Shown one piece after another: positions 1-12,350 of a stretch of 64,000 nucleotides of DNA (its first letter is position 1; each line of letters opens with the position of its first letter). The notes under the pieces were generated by a model. It saw nothing but the letters and a program-made list of their open reading frames with translations. It was not told the origin of the DNA and searched no databases. This DNA comes from Mycocentrospora acerina (lineage: Eukaryota > Ascomycota > Dothideomycetes > Pleosporales): contig JAKUHH010000234.1 of the NCBI GenBank assembly GCA_022701365.1, positions 62,001 through 126,000 on the forward strand, in the 5' to 3' direction. Made by a program: the position numbers and the translations under genes.

Positions 1-761
1 TCCATGGTGGCCTTTGTCGGCCCTGGCTGGGGCGTGAGGAAATGGGAATGGAGGGACCTCGTATTCTTCCTGCGGCAACAGGCCTGCGACATGCAACTGG
101 GCTAGTTTTGGCGTGGCAGACGACGGCAGCAGGTCGGGGTTGTTGTCGTGGTTGTCGTCGTCATTCTGGTCGTCGTCGTCATTTTCATCGTCGTTGTCGT
201 CGTCGTCGTGCCCACCGCGCCGCCCGTGTTTTCTCTTTCTTGCGTACTGGCTTGCGCGCAGCGAGTGCGTCGTCTGCTGCTCGGCATGCAGCTGCGTGGC
301 AAAGTAGTGCATGCTTCTTGGTGGTATCTTGATATCCAGCTGCAGCGACAGGCACGGCCATCTACCACGGCCACTACCACGACCACGACCACCACCGCTA
401 CAGCTACGGCTGCATGCAACTGCAGACCCGGAGCGCAGCTAGTGGCCAGCCGGCGGGGGCGCGTGATGGCGGCGGCGGTGGGTGGGCAGGTCAACGCGAC
501 GGGGCCAGCCTCAGACGGCTTAGCGCTGGCTGGCGTGGAACGAGCCCGGGGCCATGCATCACCGGCGGGTGGGTGTCTGTTGTCCGCTGGCCACTGTGAC
601 CGTGACCGTGACCGTGGCCGTGGCCGTGACCGTGACCGTAGCCTTGCACGCCATCCCATCGCCCACCACATGCACCACCGCCCCGGCGTGCGACCCTCGC
701 GCTCTCCCTCCCCCCTCGACTCTTGCCGGCGCGCGCCTTCTTCGCCGGACGGCCGGACAGC
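1..761. other. Upstream region of the RING gene, GC-rich with simple repeats
   Basis: This stretch lies upstream of the RING-H2 gene and probably holds its promoter and 5' UTR. It contains imperfect GTCGTC trinucleotide runs (about 140-210), CCACGACC-type runs (about 365-400) and a GTGACC hexamer array (596-640). Open frames cross it on both strands, but they encode only Arg/Val/Thr/His low-complexity sequence that follows the repeats, so I do not call a gene. Confidence 0.6.
596..640. repeat. GTGACC/GTGGCC hexamer tandem repeat
   Basis: About seven copies of a 6-bp unit, GTGACC with some GTGGCC variants, lie about 120 bp upstream of the start codon of the RING gene. The array keeps all frames open, which explains the Thr-Val and His-Gly dipeptide runs in the spurious ORFs across it. 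Confidence 0.85.
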
Positions 762-2996
762 ATGGGCAACACGACGTCCAGCACCGCCGAGCCACGCAGC
801 CGCCGGGCCCGGCCCTCGTCATGGGCGCCCTCGCTGATGCACCGCCCGACCCAGCTGGACACGGCGATGCACCGCTCCACGCAGCTGGACGCGGACATGC
901 ACACCCACACGCAGAGCGAGGCCGGCGACGTGCCCGCGCCGCTGGGCCCCGGGCGGCCGTCGGCGTCACAGAGGACCAACCTGTTCCGCCGCTTCTCGTC
1001 GCTGCACGGGGGGCGGCACGATGCTGGACCATCGCCGCCCACCCTCGCCCCGACATCGACATCCACATCCACATCCACATCGGCGTCTGCATTCACCCCC
1101 TCCCGCCAACCTCGCCCCCCGCGCCCACGCTCCCGCCTGATGCGGGCGCGCACCTCGCTCAGCGACTCGGTGACGGGCCTGCTGCACGGCCGCCCGTCCA
1201 TCAGCTCGCGCACCACCGAGCCCGTCCCGCCGCGCGCCGCCCGAGAGCCCCGCGACCTCGCCGGCCCCTTCCTGCCGCGCCTGCACGTGCCCGACCTCGA
1301 CATGGCCGGCGACTTTGACCGCCTCCTCAGCACCGAGCCGGGCCACGACCGCGACGACCCCCAGAGGCCGCGCCTGCTGGCCCCGTCCAGCCCGCGCCGC
1401 GAGGGCCGCCACATGTCCATGCTGCCCGCCCAGCGCCGCCTCCGCAACATGATTGCGCCCTCGCGCCGCCGCCGCTCGCTGTGGCACGACGACGACCACC
1501 TCGAGGACATGGAGCGGCTGCGGCGCGGCGAGGACCAGGCCGACGTGCTCTCGCGCCTGCTCTCGCTTGCCGCCGCCGCCACCGCCGCCTCGCTCGTCGG
1601 CGAGGACCACCAGGCGGCAACGCGCGACGGCACCTTTGACACGTTTCTCCAGTCGCTGCAGAACGGCAGCATCGCCTCGGCCCTGCGAGGCAACGACGGC
1701 AGCGACGGCGGCGACGGCACGCCGGGCGCCGCCGCGCCCCTCAACTTCTTCAGGATGTTCAGATTCGGCACCTCCGTCGCCAACACGCGCAGCAACGGCG
1801 CCTCGGACGCCCACGACGGCGACGACGACGGCGAGGGCCGGATGGTGCCCATCATCATCGTCGGCATCCGCTCCATCAACCCGGGCTCGGGCGCAGGCTC
1901 CGACGACGGCAACATCCCCCCCTTCATCGACGCCCTGTCTAGCTTTCCCACGCCCCCCACCACGTCTGGCGACTCCAACGAACACCTGGTGCAACCTCCC
2001 CAGAACGGCACGCGCTTCAGCCACCGCCGACGCGCCTCCATGGGCGGCTTCAACTTCCCCTCCAACTACGACAGCCAGCGACACCACCGCGGAAACACAA
2101 ACGACCGATCGCGCCCGTGGTCTTCACGTACAGACTCGCCTGCAGGCGGCCCCGTGCCTCCGCCGCCAACACCCGCCACCATTCTCGGCCTCTCGGCCGA
2201 GGCCTCGGGAGCCACGACACCAGCCACCTCGACGTCTCCGCCCTCGCCCATCATACAGCCCGCGGCTCCGTCTCGTCGAAGCAGCTTTGTTCGCAGACCT
2301 ACGGGCGCAACCCTGGAATCCACTGCCGAAGAGCCACAGACGCAACACCGCTCCCCCCGCCAACGCCGCATGAGCGAATCCGACTTTACAAGATACGGCC
2401 ACGGTGCGCAGAGGCGGAACGGCGTGGTGGAGCCTGACAACAATCCGGGCGAAGGCTCGAGGAGCTGGATCATCTACGTCCTAGGAGGAAGCTACCCAGA
2501 GAACCACCCTATCCTGACAACCCCAAGTCTCTTTACAGACTCGCCAACGTACGAGGACATGATGCTGCTCTCCTCCATACTCGGTCCTGCAAAACCGCCG
2601 GTTGCGAGTGAAGAAGACGTGGCAGCTGCAGCTGGCATATACACAATTCGCACCGTCGCCGGCACACTCATAGCAGAAGCTGTTGACGGCGAAGAGACGA
2701 TTGATCTCGCGTCGGATGCACGCTGTCTGGTGTGCTTGTGCGATTTCGAGGCCGAGGAAGAGGCACGCAAGCTGGTCAAATGCGAGCATTTGTTCCACAA
2801 GATCTGCATTGATCAGGTAAGTTTATGGTCTTTTTTGTTTTTTTATTTTTATTTCAAAAAAATTCTCATTCCACGCATGAAATGACGCTTACTGATTTTT
2901 CTGCAGTGGCTTACTACCGGCCGCAATTCGTGTCCTCTTTGCAGAGGGCAGGGCGTCGACGAAACGCCCGCCGACCCAGCAGAGGTAGTTGCATGA
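762..2996 (+). CDS. RING-H2 zinc-finger protein, probable E3 ubiquitin ligase, likely N-myristoylated
   Basis: The probable role is a membrane-tethered E3 ubiquitin ligase. The gene has two exons (762-2816 and 2907-2996) and a phase-0 intron (GTAAGT...CTGCAG), giving 714 residues. The intron splits the RING: CLVC and KCEHLFHKIC lie in exon 1 and CPLC in exon 2. Together they give C-x2-C...C-x-H-x2-H-x2-C...C-x2-C, a C3H2C3 RING-H2 at about residues 655-700. The rest is long, disordered sequence rich in Arg, Ser, Pro and Asp with Thr-Ser and Asp-Gly runs. I chose the ATG at 762 because the protein then starts MGNTTSS, which fits the N-myristoylation consensus (Gly2, Ser/Thr6); no earlier in-frame ATG is seen. 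The RING is clear. E3 activity follows from the family, and myristoylation and the substrate are inference. Confidence 0.88.
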
Positions 2997-3427
2997 TGAG
3001 CATGCACATCTATCCATCCTTCCTTCTGCCTTGTTTCTTCGTCTTTTTGCAACTCGTCTTACGAAATACCCCCCATCTTTTACCTGGACTTGCAATTTTC
3101 TCCACCATTTTGAATATCTGGAAGGGCTTTTCGATATTTACTAGCCACATCTTCAGGGCGAAGGGCGTGCGGGGTTTCCACAATTTTTTTTTTCACTCAT
3201 CTCACCAAATCTGTGTTTTCATGATATATTTTTTATATATCTTCCCGGGCGCAATGTGGCAGCGTGTTTTTTTTTTAAATCTCATCTTTACTATCTGATC
3301 TTTTTTTATACATCTCGGGGCCCGGCTTTGGCAAGAGGGCGCAAGTAAGGTGGGTAGGTTTAGCGGGAGTCTGTGATTATCTTGTCCGGCGGGCGGGCGG
3401 GGTGGGTGGGGAGGGAAGGCACGGGGA

Positions 3428-3448
3428 GGGGGGGGGGGGGGGGGGGGG
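3428..3448. repeat. Uninterrupted run of 21 G residues
   Basis: A G homopolymer sits inside a wider purine-rich stretch (about 3390-3465) with further G-runs (GGGG, GGGAGGG), about 430 bp after the RING stop codon. The length is at the limit of reliable sequencing. On the + strand it could form a G-quadruplex. Confidence 0.9.
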
Positions 3449-3785
3449 AGGGGAAAGGGAGAATAGTATTTGAACGACTATGACGAATCTTTTTTTCGTG
3501 TATATGCGGTTTCTATCTAGCACGGGAAAGGGGAAGGAGGGGAAGGAGGGAAGAATGGGTGGGTAGGTAGTAGGAAGATTTTTTTTTGTTTTGTTTTAGA
3601 CGACCAGAGTTTTTTTTTATGTACTGGCTTGGATCTCTGTTTTTCTTGGGAGACAGACGGTCGACAACTGGGTGGTGGAGGTAGTGGAGAAGGAGGAGGA
3701 GGAGGAGATGAAGGAGGGGGAAAAATGGGCAGCGTAGTAATACCGCAAAGAGAAATGATTTCGATTGATTGTCCATTTTTCTTTT

Positions 3786-3806
3786 TCTCTCTCTCTCTCT
3801 CTCTCT
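3786..3806. repeat. (TC)n dinucleotide microsatellite
   Basis: About ten TC units lie in a pyrimidine-rich tract within the 3' flank of the RING gene. Confidence 0.9.
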
Positions 3807-4034
3807 TCGTCTTTAGCTTTCATTCATGTTCTTTTCTACTCCCGTTTTCTCCCGTTTCCACATCAACGTCCACGTCCACTTTCGGTGATATAGTCACCCC
3901 TCCCCCATGGAACATTAGGCCCGATTTTTCCCCCTCTTATCACGAGTAAGACTGATTCCATTCAGACTAGGTGTAAAAGTATGCTTCCGACTTTCCTTCC
4001 AACCACGGCGTCTGTCTCTCTCAGTATGCTTGAT

Positions 4035-4058
4035 ACCTACCTACCTACCTACCTACCT
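4035..4058. repeat. (ACCT)n tetranucleotide microsatellite
   Basis: Six ACCT units in direct tandem. A TGATATAATA decamer repeat follows at about 4073-4099 and a GTCTT pentamer repeat at 4111-4128. Confidence 0.9.
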
Positions 4059-4293
4059 TAATAGTACCTACATGATATAATATGATATAATATGATACGA
4101 AATGACATTTGTCTTGTCTTGTCTTGTCTGGTCCGGTCCCGCCTAGCCTAGTCTACGGCGCTTTTCAAATGGTTATAGTCCCTTGTACCCTTGTCTATAT
4201 AACCAGCACCACGTCATCAACTTTTTTTTTCCTTCTTCTCTTCTTCTCTCCATTTTCCCCGTGCTTGCACAAAAGTTGTGTGTGTGTCTGGAC

Positions 4294-4357
4294 TGGTCTG
4301 GTCTGGTCTGGTTTGGACTACCTAGTCGGGTTGAGTCGAGTCGAGTCGAGTCGAGTC
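4294..4357. repeat. Adjacent pentanucleotide repeats GGTCT and GAGTC
   Basis: A GGTCT/GGTTT array (about 4294-4312) is followed after some 20 bp by five exact GAGTC copies (4333-4357). Both units are pentamers sharing the GTC core. Confidence 0.85.
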
Positions 4358-4523
4358 ATGGTTTGATCTACCTGATCGGTGCGAATGGTTTTTTTTATCT
4401 GTTTGAAATTATTGATTTTACGTCTACGTGTTTCGTGTTATATCTGTATGTATGTATATATGTATGTATTCATACATCTAGTCTAGTCTAATCTAGACAA
4501 TGCTCATTCAGTCTGTGCCCATC

Positions 4524-4567
4524 CGGTCAGTATCCATACGGTCAGTACCCATACGGTCAGTACCCCA
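4524..4567. repeat. 15-bp tandem repeat, three copies
   Basis: Three near-identical copies of a 15-bp unit, CGGTCAGTAYCCATA, lie head to tail. A degenerate copy precedes them (about 4505-4523) and another partial CAGTACC follows. This is a small minisatellite between the RING and Zn2Cys6 genes. Confidence 0.85.
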
Positions 4568-7448
4568 TTTCATCAGTACCTATTTGGACAATTTTACATT
4601 CTTCTACTCCACTCTTTCTTCTCTTCCTTCTTTCCTCCTTCCTTTCTAGGGGAGACTCCATATGCTGTCGTCTACCCTTTGTCTTCGTCTCCTTCTTCTT
4701 CTACTACTACGTGTTTGCGAGTCCGCATGTTTACCCTTCTACCCACTTGCTGTTGCATCGTGGGCGCGTAGATGGAAATCAGAGGGTGGGCCGAATGAAC
4801 TGATGATGGTCATGGATTATGAGGAGATGAATAGATTGATGAACATGTTTATAAATAGATTAATGAACGGATAATAAATGAGTAGATCAACAGATGCTGA
4901 ACAAAATCCAGGGACTAGTGCATGGATTTCATGGAGAGTGCATGCTCCTCCTTGAAACATACAGCGTGTACCTTTTTTTTGTTGGGCAAGTACAGTAGTG
5001 CATAAACATTAGTACGTGCTTGGAGCTAACCGCTTGTGTATGGAGATTGGTACAAGATTGTGCGAGTGGAAAGTCCGAGGATGCAGATACAAACTCTTTT
5101 TTTTTTCAAGACACATCTAATCATCATTTTTTATTTCATCTTCATTTCCTTCCATCATCATTGGGGGTGTAGATTGAAATATTAGTCGTGGTGTCCGACA
5201 AGGTGAGGTCGTTGTCGGATTGGGAATAGGATGGTCTCTCGTAGCGGGGTGTTTTGGTTGCTTCTGGTAGGGTTCTTCGGCTCGAATGTGCCGGGGAAAT
5301 AGGATGGTGGTTGTGGAATACAAGACGTATCGCTGTACGCATCCTGCAGGATGGGAAGCAAGGGTACGCAAGTGGGGAGGAAGGTCATGGAAGGTGTGGT
5401 AGGCGCGAAAGCGCAGTTGACGCCATGTTGAGCGGGGATAATGGTTCTGGGGAGTGGAGATAGGATAAATAGCAGACTTCCAATGAGGAAGGAAGGTTGC
5501 GGCTATGTGTGGGTAAAAGTCAGCAGCTTATCGGCATGGCACGGCATGGCATGGCACAAGTCGCCGGAATTCCAAATTAGAGGGAAGCCGTGGACAATGT
5601 TGTACACGGCGCAGTGTAGAGTAGGAGATGGAGACGCTGGCGCCAGTCCCTGACATGGCGTGACGTGCAAGGTTAGAGCGTGTTACTTCTTTGGATGACC
5701 TGCGTGCTTGTTGCCGCTAACAAAGGAGAATTACAAGGTCTAGCGAGCATCAACAGAAATGAAATGAGTCTACAAGGGCAAAGTACTGCACAAGAGTTCT
5801 GGGTCCCGCATCGAGAACGTGGTCTGATGTACATGTACAGCAGCGTCTTGAAAAAGGCTTTGCGCGTGCGGAAAATGGGACTCTGACGAATTTGGTCCGC
5901 AAATATCATGCCACTTTTGCAATTCTTGCACCAATCTTGGAAAAGCCCTCGGTGCCCGTGGGAGATCATTTGCAAGCATGTCGTAATTGTGGCGTCCAGG
6001 ATGAATTGCTGTTGACCGATCTGAAGGGAGGTATCCTCATCATGGTATCGCATTTAGATCGTGGGGGAACTGCCCATCTGTATGGGGAGAAAACGGTCGC
6101 GGTTTGAGGCGTCGCGCGTTCTTTTTGTTATTTTCATTTTTTCTTCTTTCGCAACGTTTTGTCCAGACGGTAGACTTGCTACCTGTGCGGAGGGCTACGG
6201 CATATTACCTACTCTTCCAAGCCTTGGTGATGCACGTCTCCTACGGCTAACCATTGTCACGGGAAGAGAGATGCGCAGGGAATGTCAAAGCTGAATCGAC
6301 CAAAACAGCTAGCCCTTGGACAACGCTGTCACAACAGAGTGTGAATGATTCCTCGTCCCTGTCAACGGGTTGGTTGGCAATAGCTAGATGGGGTAATAGA
6401 TGAGTTAGTAATCTGACCTGCCTTCACCGTGACTGCGGTCTCTTCCTCGCACGGTTTTCTATTCGCTCCCCAGGGCCTCTTTGCAGGGGCACCACTAACC
6501 CGCCCCACCTCCCTCACTTGGACACAGCGTGCGCATCATTTCCGGGTACGCAGCACTGGAGCGCTAAGACGCTCCGCTGCAAAGATGATCAGCGTCATGG
6601 TTGACAGTCGGAAGACCCAGGCAGTGTTGCGAGGTGAGAATACACGCGCTCTCCCACTGCACGTCGGTAACAGGCAATCGGGCAGAGCAGGACGTGGGGC
6701 CCAGGAACCAGCTGCTTGCCGTAAATTCTCCTTCAACACGGGCGTCCGTAGACGTTGATCAGTTCCCGGGCCTCAATAAACGTCTAGCACATGGTTGCAG
6801 GACGCACCCTGCAGAGCTAATCTTTGACAGAAGCGCGGAGAGCGGAACGGGTGCACAGCCACGGCGGGCCCGTTCTATGCCCAATGCCTTTTGTATGGGT
6901 AACAAGGGACAGCTTTCAGCTTGCTTTTTTCCTCAGAGTCGACTATTGCTTCTTCTCACATCGAAACTGATGGCTCATGTCATGGGCTAGTCTGGGCGCG
7001 ACTCTCCTTGCGGCTGTCGTGTTCCCTCCACATCACCTCCCGTCGTTCGGTTTCAGGGTGGCACCGCACCTGCCTCCATTGTCAGCACGTGTCGTGCTGC
7101 AAATCCGCCTCTTGTCGCCGCCGGCGCCAGTATCCTAAATCCCCATTGTACATTCATTAAAGGTCACTTGGTCGTCGAGGGTTAGCGCGCAGTTCGCGCC
7201 GGAAAACCAGCTGTCACTGTCCCCATCGCGCAGAGGCTTGACCCATGCATATACCTCTAAGCACCATTACACTTACCCACACACCACCGTTCCTGGTACC
7301 CTGCTGGAAAGCCATTGTCAAGCACGGGCGATCGTTGTCAAATCCCTGCACCTCTGGACCTGGATGACGTTGACGCATTTCGGCGCGCCATCCGTCACCA
7401 ACACCTAGCACATTGTTTTCTGTACTGCCTTTTCATAGCATACTAAAC

Positions 7449-10013
7449 ATGTCTGGTTATCATCCGCCGGGACATGGCTTTTCACCTCAGTACTACGACG
7501 CTGACCCCAACGTGGCGCCGAGCCCCGGTTTCTCAAGTGCCCCGCCAGGAACTGCCCCGGATGCATCATCTTACACTTCCGGAATATCAGAGAACCCATT
7601 CCACCCAGGAGTCCATGGCCCATTTGTGCAATATTCAGATCCTCACTTGCATCAAAACTATGTAGATCAGTACGATGATGCTCCGGGTTTACTGGGATCA
7701 GCTCAAAACGCCAATGCTCGCGCCCGCAGACGGTCTGCTCCCGGTGAACAAGTGAAGCATCGCAGAACCAGGAGTGGTTGTTTTACTTGCAGGCAGCGGA
7801 GGGTAAAGGTAATCTCATGCGCCTTGTTTGCTGATTTGACGAGGTGGCTGATGAAATCATAGTGTGATGAGAGTCATCCCGTGTGCGAAAGTAAGTCTGT
7901 CTTTTGCGCCTTCACGTACCAAACACGGCCCATCTGACGGCCCATTGTTAGGATGCCGCAAGGGCAGCCGTGAGTGCATTTACCCGGATACGCAAGGCAG
8001 CCACAAGGTAGTTCGTGGATCTAAGTCGGGCAAGTCAAGCTCGGGAAGTGTATCCTCTCCCGAAGATCATGATGAAGAGGGAAGGGAGCGTTTGGCAGCT
8101 ATCCTTGACGATGAGGATGAGGATCTGGATTTCGACACTGGCCCTGCGGCAAGGAGCCAAGACTTGCGCGACTCTTCCGACACACCAGCGTCTATTGTTG
8201 ATCAAAGCACTTCACCATCCACCGAGGCTTCTTCTACAGCCCCGCCGTCTAGTCGACCACCTTTATCACGCGGAAGCAGTGCGCAGGCTGCTAAGATAGC
8301 AAATTCGCTGAAAAGCGCCTCAGTAGGTACCCGGGATGTTCAGTTCTACCTGAATTACTTCCAGAATCACATATCAGTCCATCACTACTGTCTCAAGCGC
8401 GATACCCATAATTTCATCAAAGGCGATCTTCTGGCACAAGCCCTGAAGTTTGAACCGTTAAAATATGCCGTGGTCGGCTATGCAGCCTACTTCCATACGC
8501 TCTCCCAGCCAGATGGCCGTATCTCGTCTTTTCTCCAATACTACAACGAATCCGTATCTCGACTTCGCATCTCCATCACAAAAAACAAGAAGCAGGGGCT
8601 TGCAACCTTTTTAACAATTCTTCAGCTCGCGAGTATCGAGGTTAGGCTATCCTCCGCATTTGCGTTGTTATCTGCTGATGAAGCTTGATAGGAGATGCTC
8701 GGTGACTGGGTTAATCTCATGGGCCATCAAAAGGCTGCTTTCGAAATGCTCATTCGCCTCTACACGCCGGAAAGCATCACAAAGTCACATTTCCTACTCA
8801 AGGTTCTGCTATGGTACATTCGCTTCGACTTGTTTGTTGGATTCCAATCGGGTGGGGAATCGGTACTTGGTCGGGAATGGTATGTTGCCGTTCACGAGTG
8901 CTACATTCGGGAACTTCGTGAAAACCCTACCGATATTGACACACAGTATGAGGAGCGCCTTGCATACTCACGACTAGTGGCTAAGGATTCAAATGAGGTG
9001 TTTGCTAGAAAAGGCAAGGGCCTGCTCAGCGACCAGGAGTTTATGATACAACTATCAGCGATACAAGAGAAGGTAGAGGGGTTGGAAAAGGGCATCCCCC
9101 CGACTCTTTTTGATTCCCAGTACAAGACAAAGGAGATTCCCGGAACCCTGGATCCTGACGACATTGTCAACCCATATGAGCCATGTGTTATTTGGGACGA
9201 GCCGCTATGGTCATCAAATTTCCTTCTGCTGGACACTTGGGGAATTGTGATCATGTACAAGTTGTCGTCATCAATGGCATTGCGGAAACCCTTCGATCCC
9301 GAATTAACCAAACTAGCGTACAGTGCGGCGCAAATTTTTGAGGCAATATGCGCACATCCTCAAGCACCCCCAGGGGCAATTATCGAAGCGCAAGTTACCC
9401 TGGCTCTTGCTACTCTGTTTCTGCCGAGAGACCCCAAGACAATACAGTGGTGCCGGCGAACATTTGCCAAAGTAGAATCATCAGGGTGAGTAGCTCTCGA
9501 TCCCTTTGCGTAGTAGTGGTAGGCAAGGCTATTTGGCCCATACAGTAGTGTTAGTGTTGCATACACTAATAGACAACATGTCACACCATATAGCCTAGCA
9601 AGGTTGCTAACCTTTTTCATAGCTACATCTACTCAGATGTCATGCGGGCGCGCATGCTCGAGTCGTACGGCGTCAGCCCCTCAGACTGGTGGCTTCCCGA
9701 CGACGAAGGATGTCCGCCCATCATCCGGTCCATCAAAGATTTTATTCACGAGCGAGCTACCACACCCAAAGACCAAGTCTCGGACGACTTGAAAGAGATG
9801 AGGGGCATCTTCGGCTCCATGATCATCTCCGATTCCCCGGATAGCGTCACCATCACAAACTCAGAGTACACTGCGGGCACGGGCTCGCAAGCAAACTCTG
9901 ACGCGGGCACGGGAACCGAAAGATCTCCTGGATTCAGTGACTGGGGGTCAGCATATGCTGGTGATCGTAAACAATCAGGCGCAGGATTAGGGTCACAGTA
10001 CTCTGTGCAGTAA
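7449..10013 (+). CDS. Zn2Cys6 binuclear-cluster transcription factor
   Basis: This is a fungal DNA-binding regulator that should act in the nucleus. Five exons (7449-7808, 7863-7890, 7952-8640, 8692-9485, 9623-10013) give 753 residues. Two short introns interrupt the zinc cluster, and joining the exons restores C-x2-C-x6-C-x6-C-x2-C-x6-C at about residues 112-140, with GCFTCRQRRVK first and CRKGSRECIYP last. A basic stretch (KHRRTR) precedes it. The Ser/Asp/Glu-rich linker that follows looks disordered, and residues from about 240 onward look like a helical Fungal_trans_2-type effector region. The ATG at 7449 opens a Gly/Pro/Tyr-rich N terminus. Donors, acceptors and phases all agree, and the longest intron (137 nt) ends after a GCTAAC branch site. 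Target genes cannot be inferred. Confidence 0.9.
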
Positions 10014-11019
10014 TGAGTGAATGGGTGGGTTGTCGCATCCGAGTGACAGGCTGCGGGATGTGAACATGTGCGTTCGAATCAATGAGACCTGGCTAGATTT
10101 CCTGGACGCAGGATGCATTAAGTTCAGCGAGCTGACATCTAAAACGGTGTATCCACGCATTGGCGACGGTAACATGCAGCCGTGTTGTGTCCGGCTGGCG
10201 TTACAAAATTCGCTTCCGAGAGGCGCTTTGTGACATACTGACCGAGAGAAGTCAGAGTGCACAACAGCTTTCAACTTCATCTCAATCCGCTGTAAATCGT
10301 GTTCCACGTTTAAGAAGGAGAATTTGTGCGAGGCCGCCCCGCCATGTGGTTGTACATTGATCACCCCGCTGCATGGTAGTTATGACGTCCTTCAACCCGA
10401 TGGGGTTCGGCGAATTGAGATGAATCGTGGCTACAATGGGCGCTTGTGTTATTTGGGACACAAACTTTATCTATGAGAGGGGTCGCTGCTTGTCAAGTTG
10501 ACAATGGCGAGAAAATGAAATACCTCGGGGAAGCTCCATGCTACACAGTCAAGGCGCATGGAGAATCCACGGCCAATGTCCGCAACCCTCTGCTTGAATC
10601 GAACTATTGAAAGTTAACGGACGATACTTATTCGGGAGGTACTTACTGTATATGCTGACTTGGCTGAACTATTTTGTTCAGACGCGTGGACGGCTAGTCA
10701 ATTTATAATAGACCTTGTAGAGCATATAATGATGTACTTGGTCTTTCCTGGACAATCATCAAGTACCTAGCATCTCCGATCGTTTGCTGTGACCATAGCT
10801 CTCAATACCTACGAATATCCAGCATGCAGTGAATGAATAACTTGTAGGACAGTGGTAGATTTTGTGTAGCCTCCGAAACAGGCTAGCGTGCGTGCAGGGA
10901 TCATGGGAATTGGGCAATCGAGGGTTCAACCACATGAAAGCCCGCGATGCACCGCCAACACCACGCACAACTACGCTGAGACGACTCTTCTGCAGAACAT
11001 CTTACCCACCTACGTCATC
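10014..11019. other. Intergenic region between the Zn2Cys6 and BAR-protein genes
   Basis: About 1 kb without a supportable gene. It contains the 3' flank of the transcription factor and the promoter of the downstream + strand gene. Only short ORFs of up to 123 codons occur, on both strands and with no recognisable motif. Confidence 0.6.
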
Positions 11020-12350
11020 ATGGAGAATCTTGGAAAGATCTCGGCTTTTGGCAAGAACATCTCGTATGTCTGCCCCCACGCCCGCTCACCAAGAGCTTAT
11101 GCCTGGCGAGCGCAGTCCAAGATAATGCTGACATGGCCCTCATAGTGCCTCTTTCACACCATGGGCAGCTAGGACACAGCAGTTTGTCAAGGAGCAGGTT
11201 GGACAGGCTGAGGACAAGGTGCGACTGCGCAGATGCACTGCTGTCATGGTCCGACACTGATACGACGCATGACAGACGCAGCTCCCCCCAGACTATATTG
11301 AGCTCGAGAAGCGCGTCGATGCCTTGAAGAGGGTCCACACAACCATGTTGCAGGTCACGTAAGTAACTTTACAACCCTCCCATAGAATAGCCCTTGTCTG
11401 ATATATTACCCACTGCAGCTCGCAGTACGCGAACGAAGCCTACGACTACCCAGCCAATCTCCGCGAGTCCTTCAACGACCTCGGGCGCACAGTGTCGGAA
11501 AAGGTCTCCCTGCTCTCGAGCGCAACATCCCCCGCTGAAGCTCAGGCTGCTCTCGTCGCGCCGCCCTCGGCCAAGCCGCAGCCCAAGACGTTCAGTCATG
11601 CTGTCGCCCGCGCTGCTCTCAACAGCTCGCACATGCTCACCGCCGAGCAGTCCAACTCCAGTGAGGATCCGCTCGCCACGGCGCTCGAGAAGTACGCCAT
11701 CGCCAGTGAGAAGGTTGGCGAGGCACGGCTGGCGCAGGACGCTCAGATTCAGAGCCGCTTCCTCGCGGGCTGGAGCACAACGCTGAACACCAACATCCAG
11801 TTTGCGACGCGCGCGCGCAAGGCAGTAGAGAACTCGCGGCTGGGTCTCGATGCGACCAAGGCTAGTGCCAAGGGCGGGGCTTTTGCATTGCCTGGACAGG
11901 GTGGTCGCAAAGATGGGTTGGAGGAGGATTTGAGTGAGGATGCCAGGGCGAAAATTGAGCATGCCGAGGACGAGTTTGTCGGTCAGACAGAGGAGGCTGT
12001 CGGTGTCATGAAGAATGTACGTTCCTCCGCAAATTTCACAAGTGCACTATTTACAGCACGTGTTGACACCCATAGGTCCTTGACACGCCCGAGCCCCTAC
12101 GAAACCTTGCCGACCTCATCGCTGCCCAACTCGAATACCACAAGAAGGCGTACGAGATCCTGTCAGAGCTGGCACCCGTCGTGGACCAGCTACAGGTCGA
12201 ACAGGAGGTGCGTAGACATCAGTCCTCGGACTTCTAGATCTGACCTTTTCCCCTTGTCTGATGCAATTTTCCAGCAAAAATATCGGAGCCCCAACTGATG
12301 CCGTGTTTCCATGTTAGGCTAGCTACCGCGAGTCTCGTGAGAACGCTTAG
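11020..12350 (+). CDS. GVP36: GVP36-type BAR-domain protein
   Basis: BAR-domain proteins of this group bind curved membranes and act at Golgi vesicles and in endocytic traffic. Six exons (11020-11063, 11146-11218, 11276-11358, 11419-12016, 12076-12207, 12318-12350) give 320 residues, about the 36 kDa typical of yeast Gvp36. Visible family features are WAARTQQFVKEQVGQAEDKT near residue 25, YIELEKRVDALKRVH, YANEAYDYPANLRESF and the late helix AQLEYHKKAYEILSEL. The interior is Ala/Glu/Lys-rich and helical, as expected for a BAR domain. The first exon is only 44 nt, and its ATG is supported because phases match across all five introns. The last exon adds the Ser-Tyr-Arg-Glu tail seen in relatives. 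The family call is firm; the cellular role comes from yeast. Confidence 0.9.

Larger units (their letters stand above)
2997..7448. other. Long intergenic region, repeat-rich in its first half
   Basis: The first 2 kb is the 3' flank of the RING gene and carries many unrelated simple repeats (listed separately), T-runs and pyrimidine tracts. From about 5.0 to 7.4 kb the sequence is more complex, but only short overlapping ORFs of up to 129 codons occur, with no recognisable domain or consistent splice pattern. The last few hundred bases should hold the promoter of the Zn2Cys6 gene. I see no RNA gene. Confidence 0.6.

Noticed and set aside
491..2087. Long minus-strand ORFs (up to 524 codons) opposite the RING gene
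   Set aside because: They are antisense shadows of a GC-rich coding exon and show only low-complexity sequence without motifs.
5673..6053. 126-codon minus-strand ORF in the RING-Zn2Cys6 gap
   Set aside because: No ATG-anchored domain, signal peptide or splice partner was seen, and the overlapping + strand frames are equally open.
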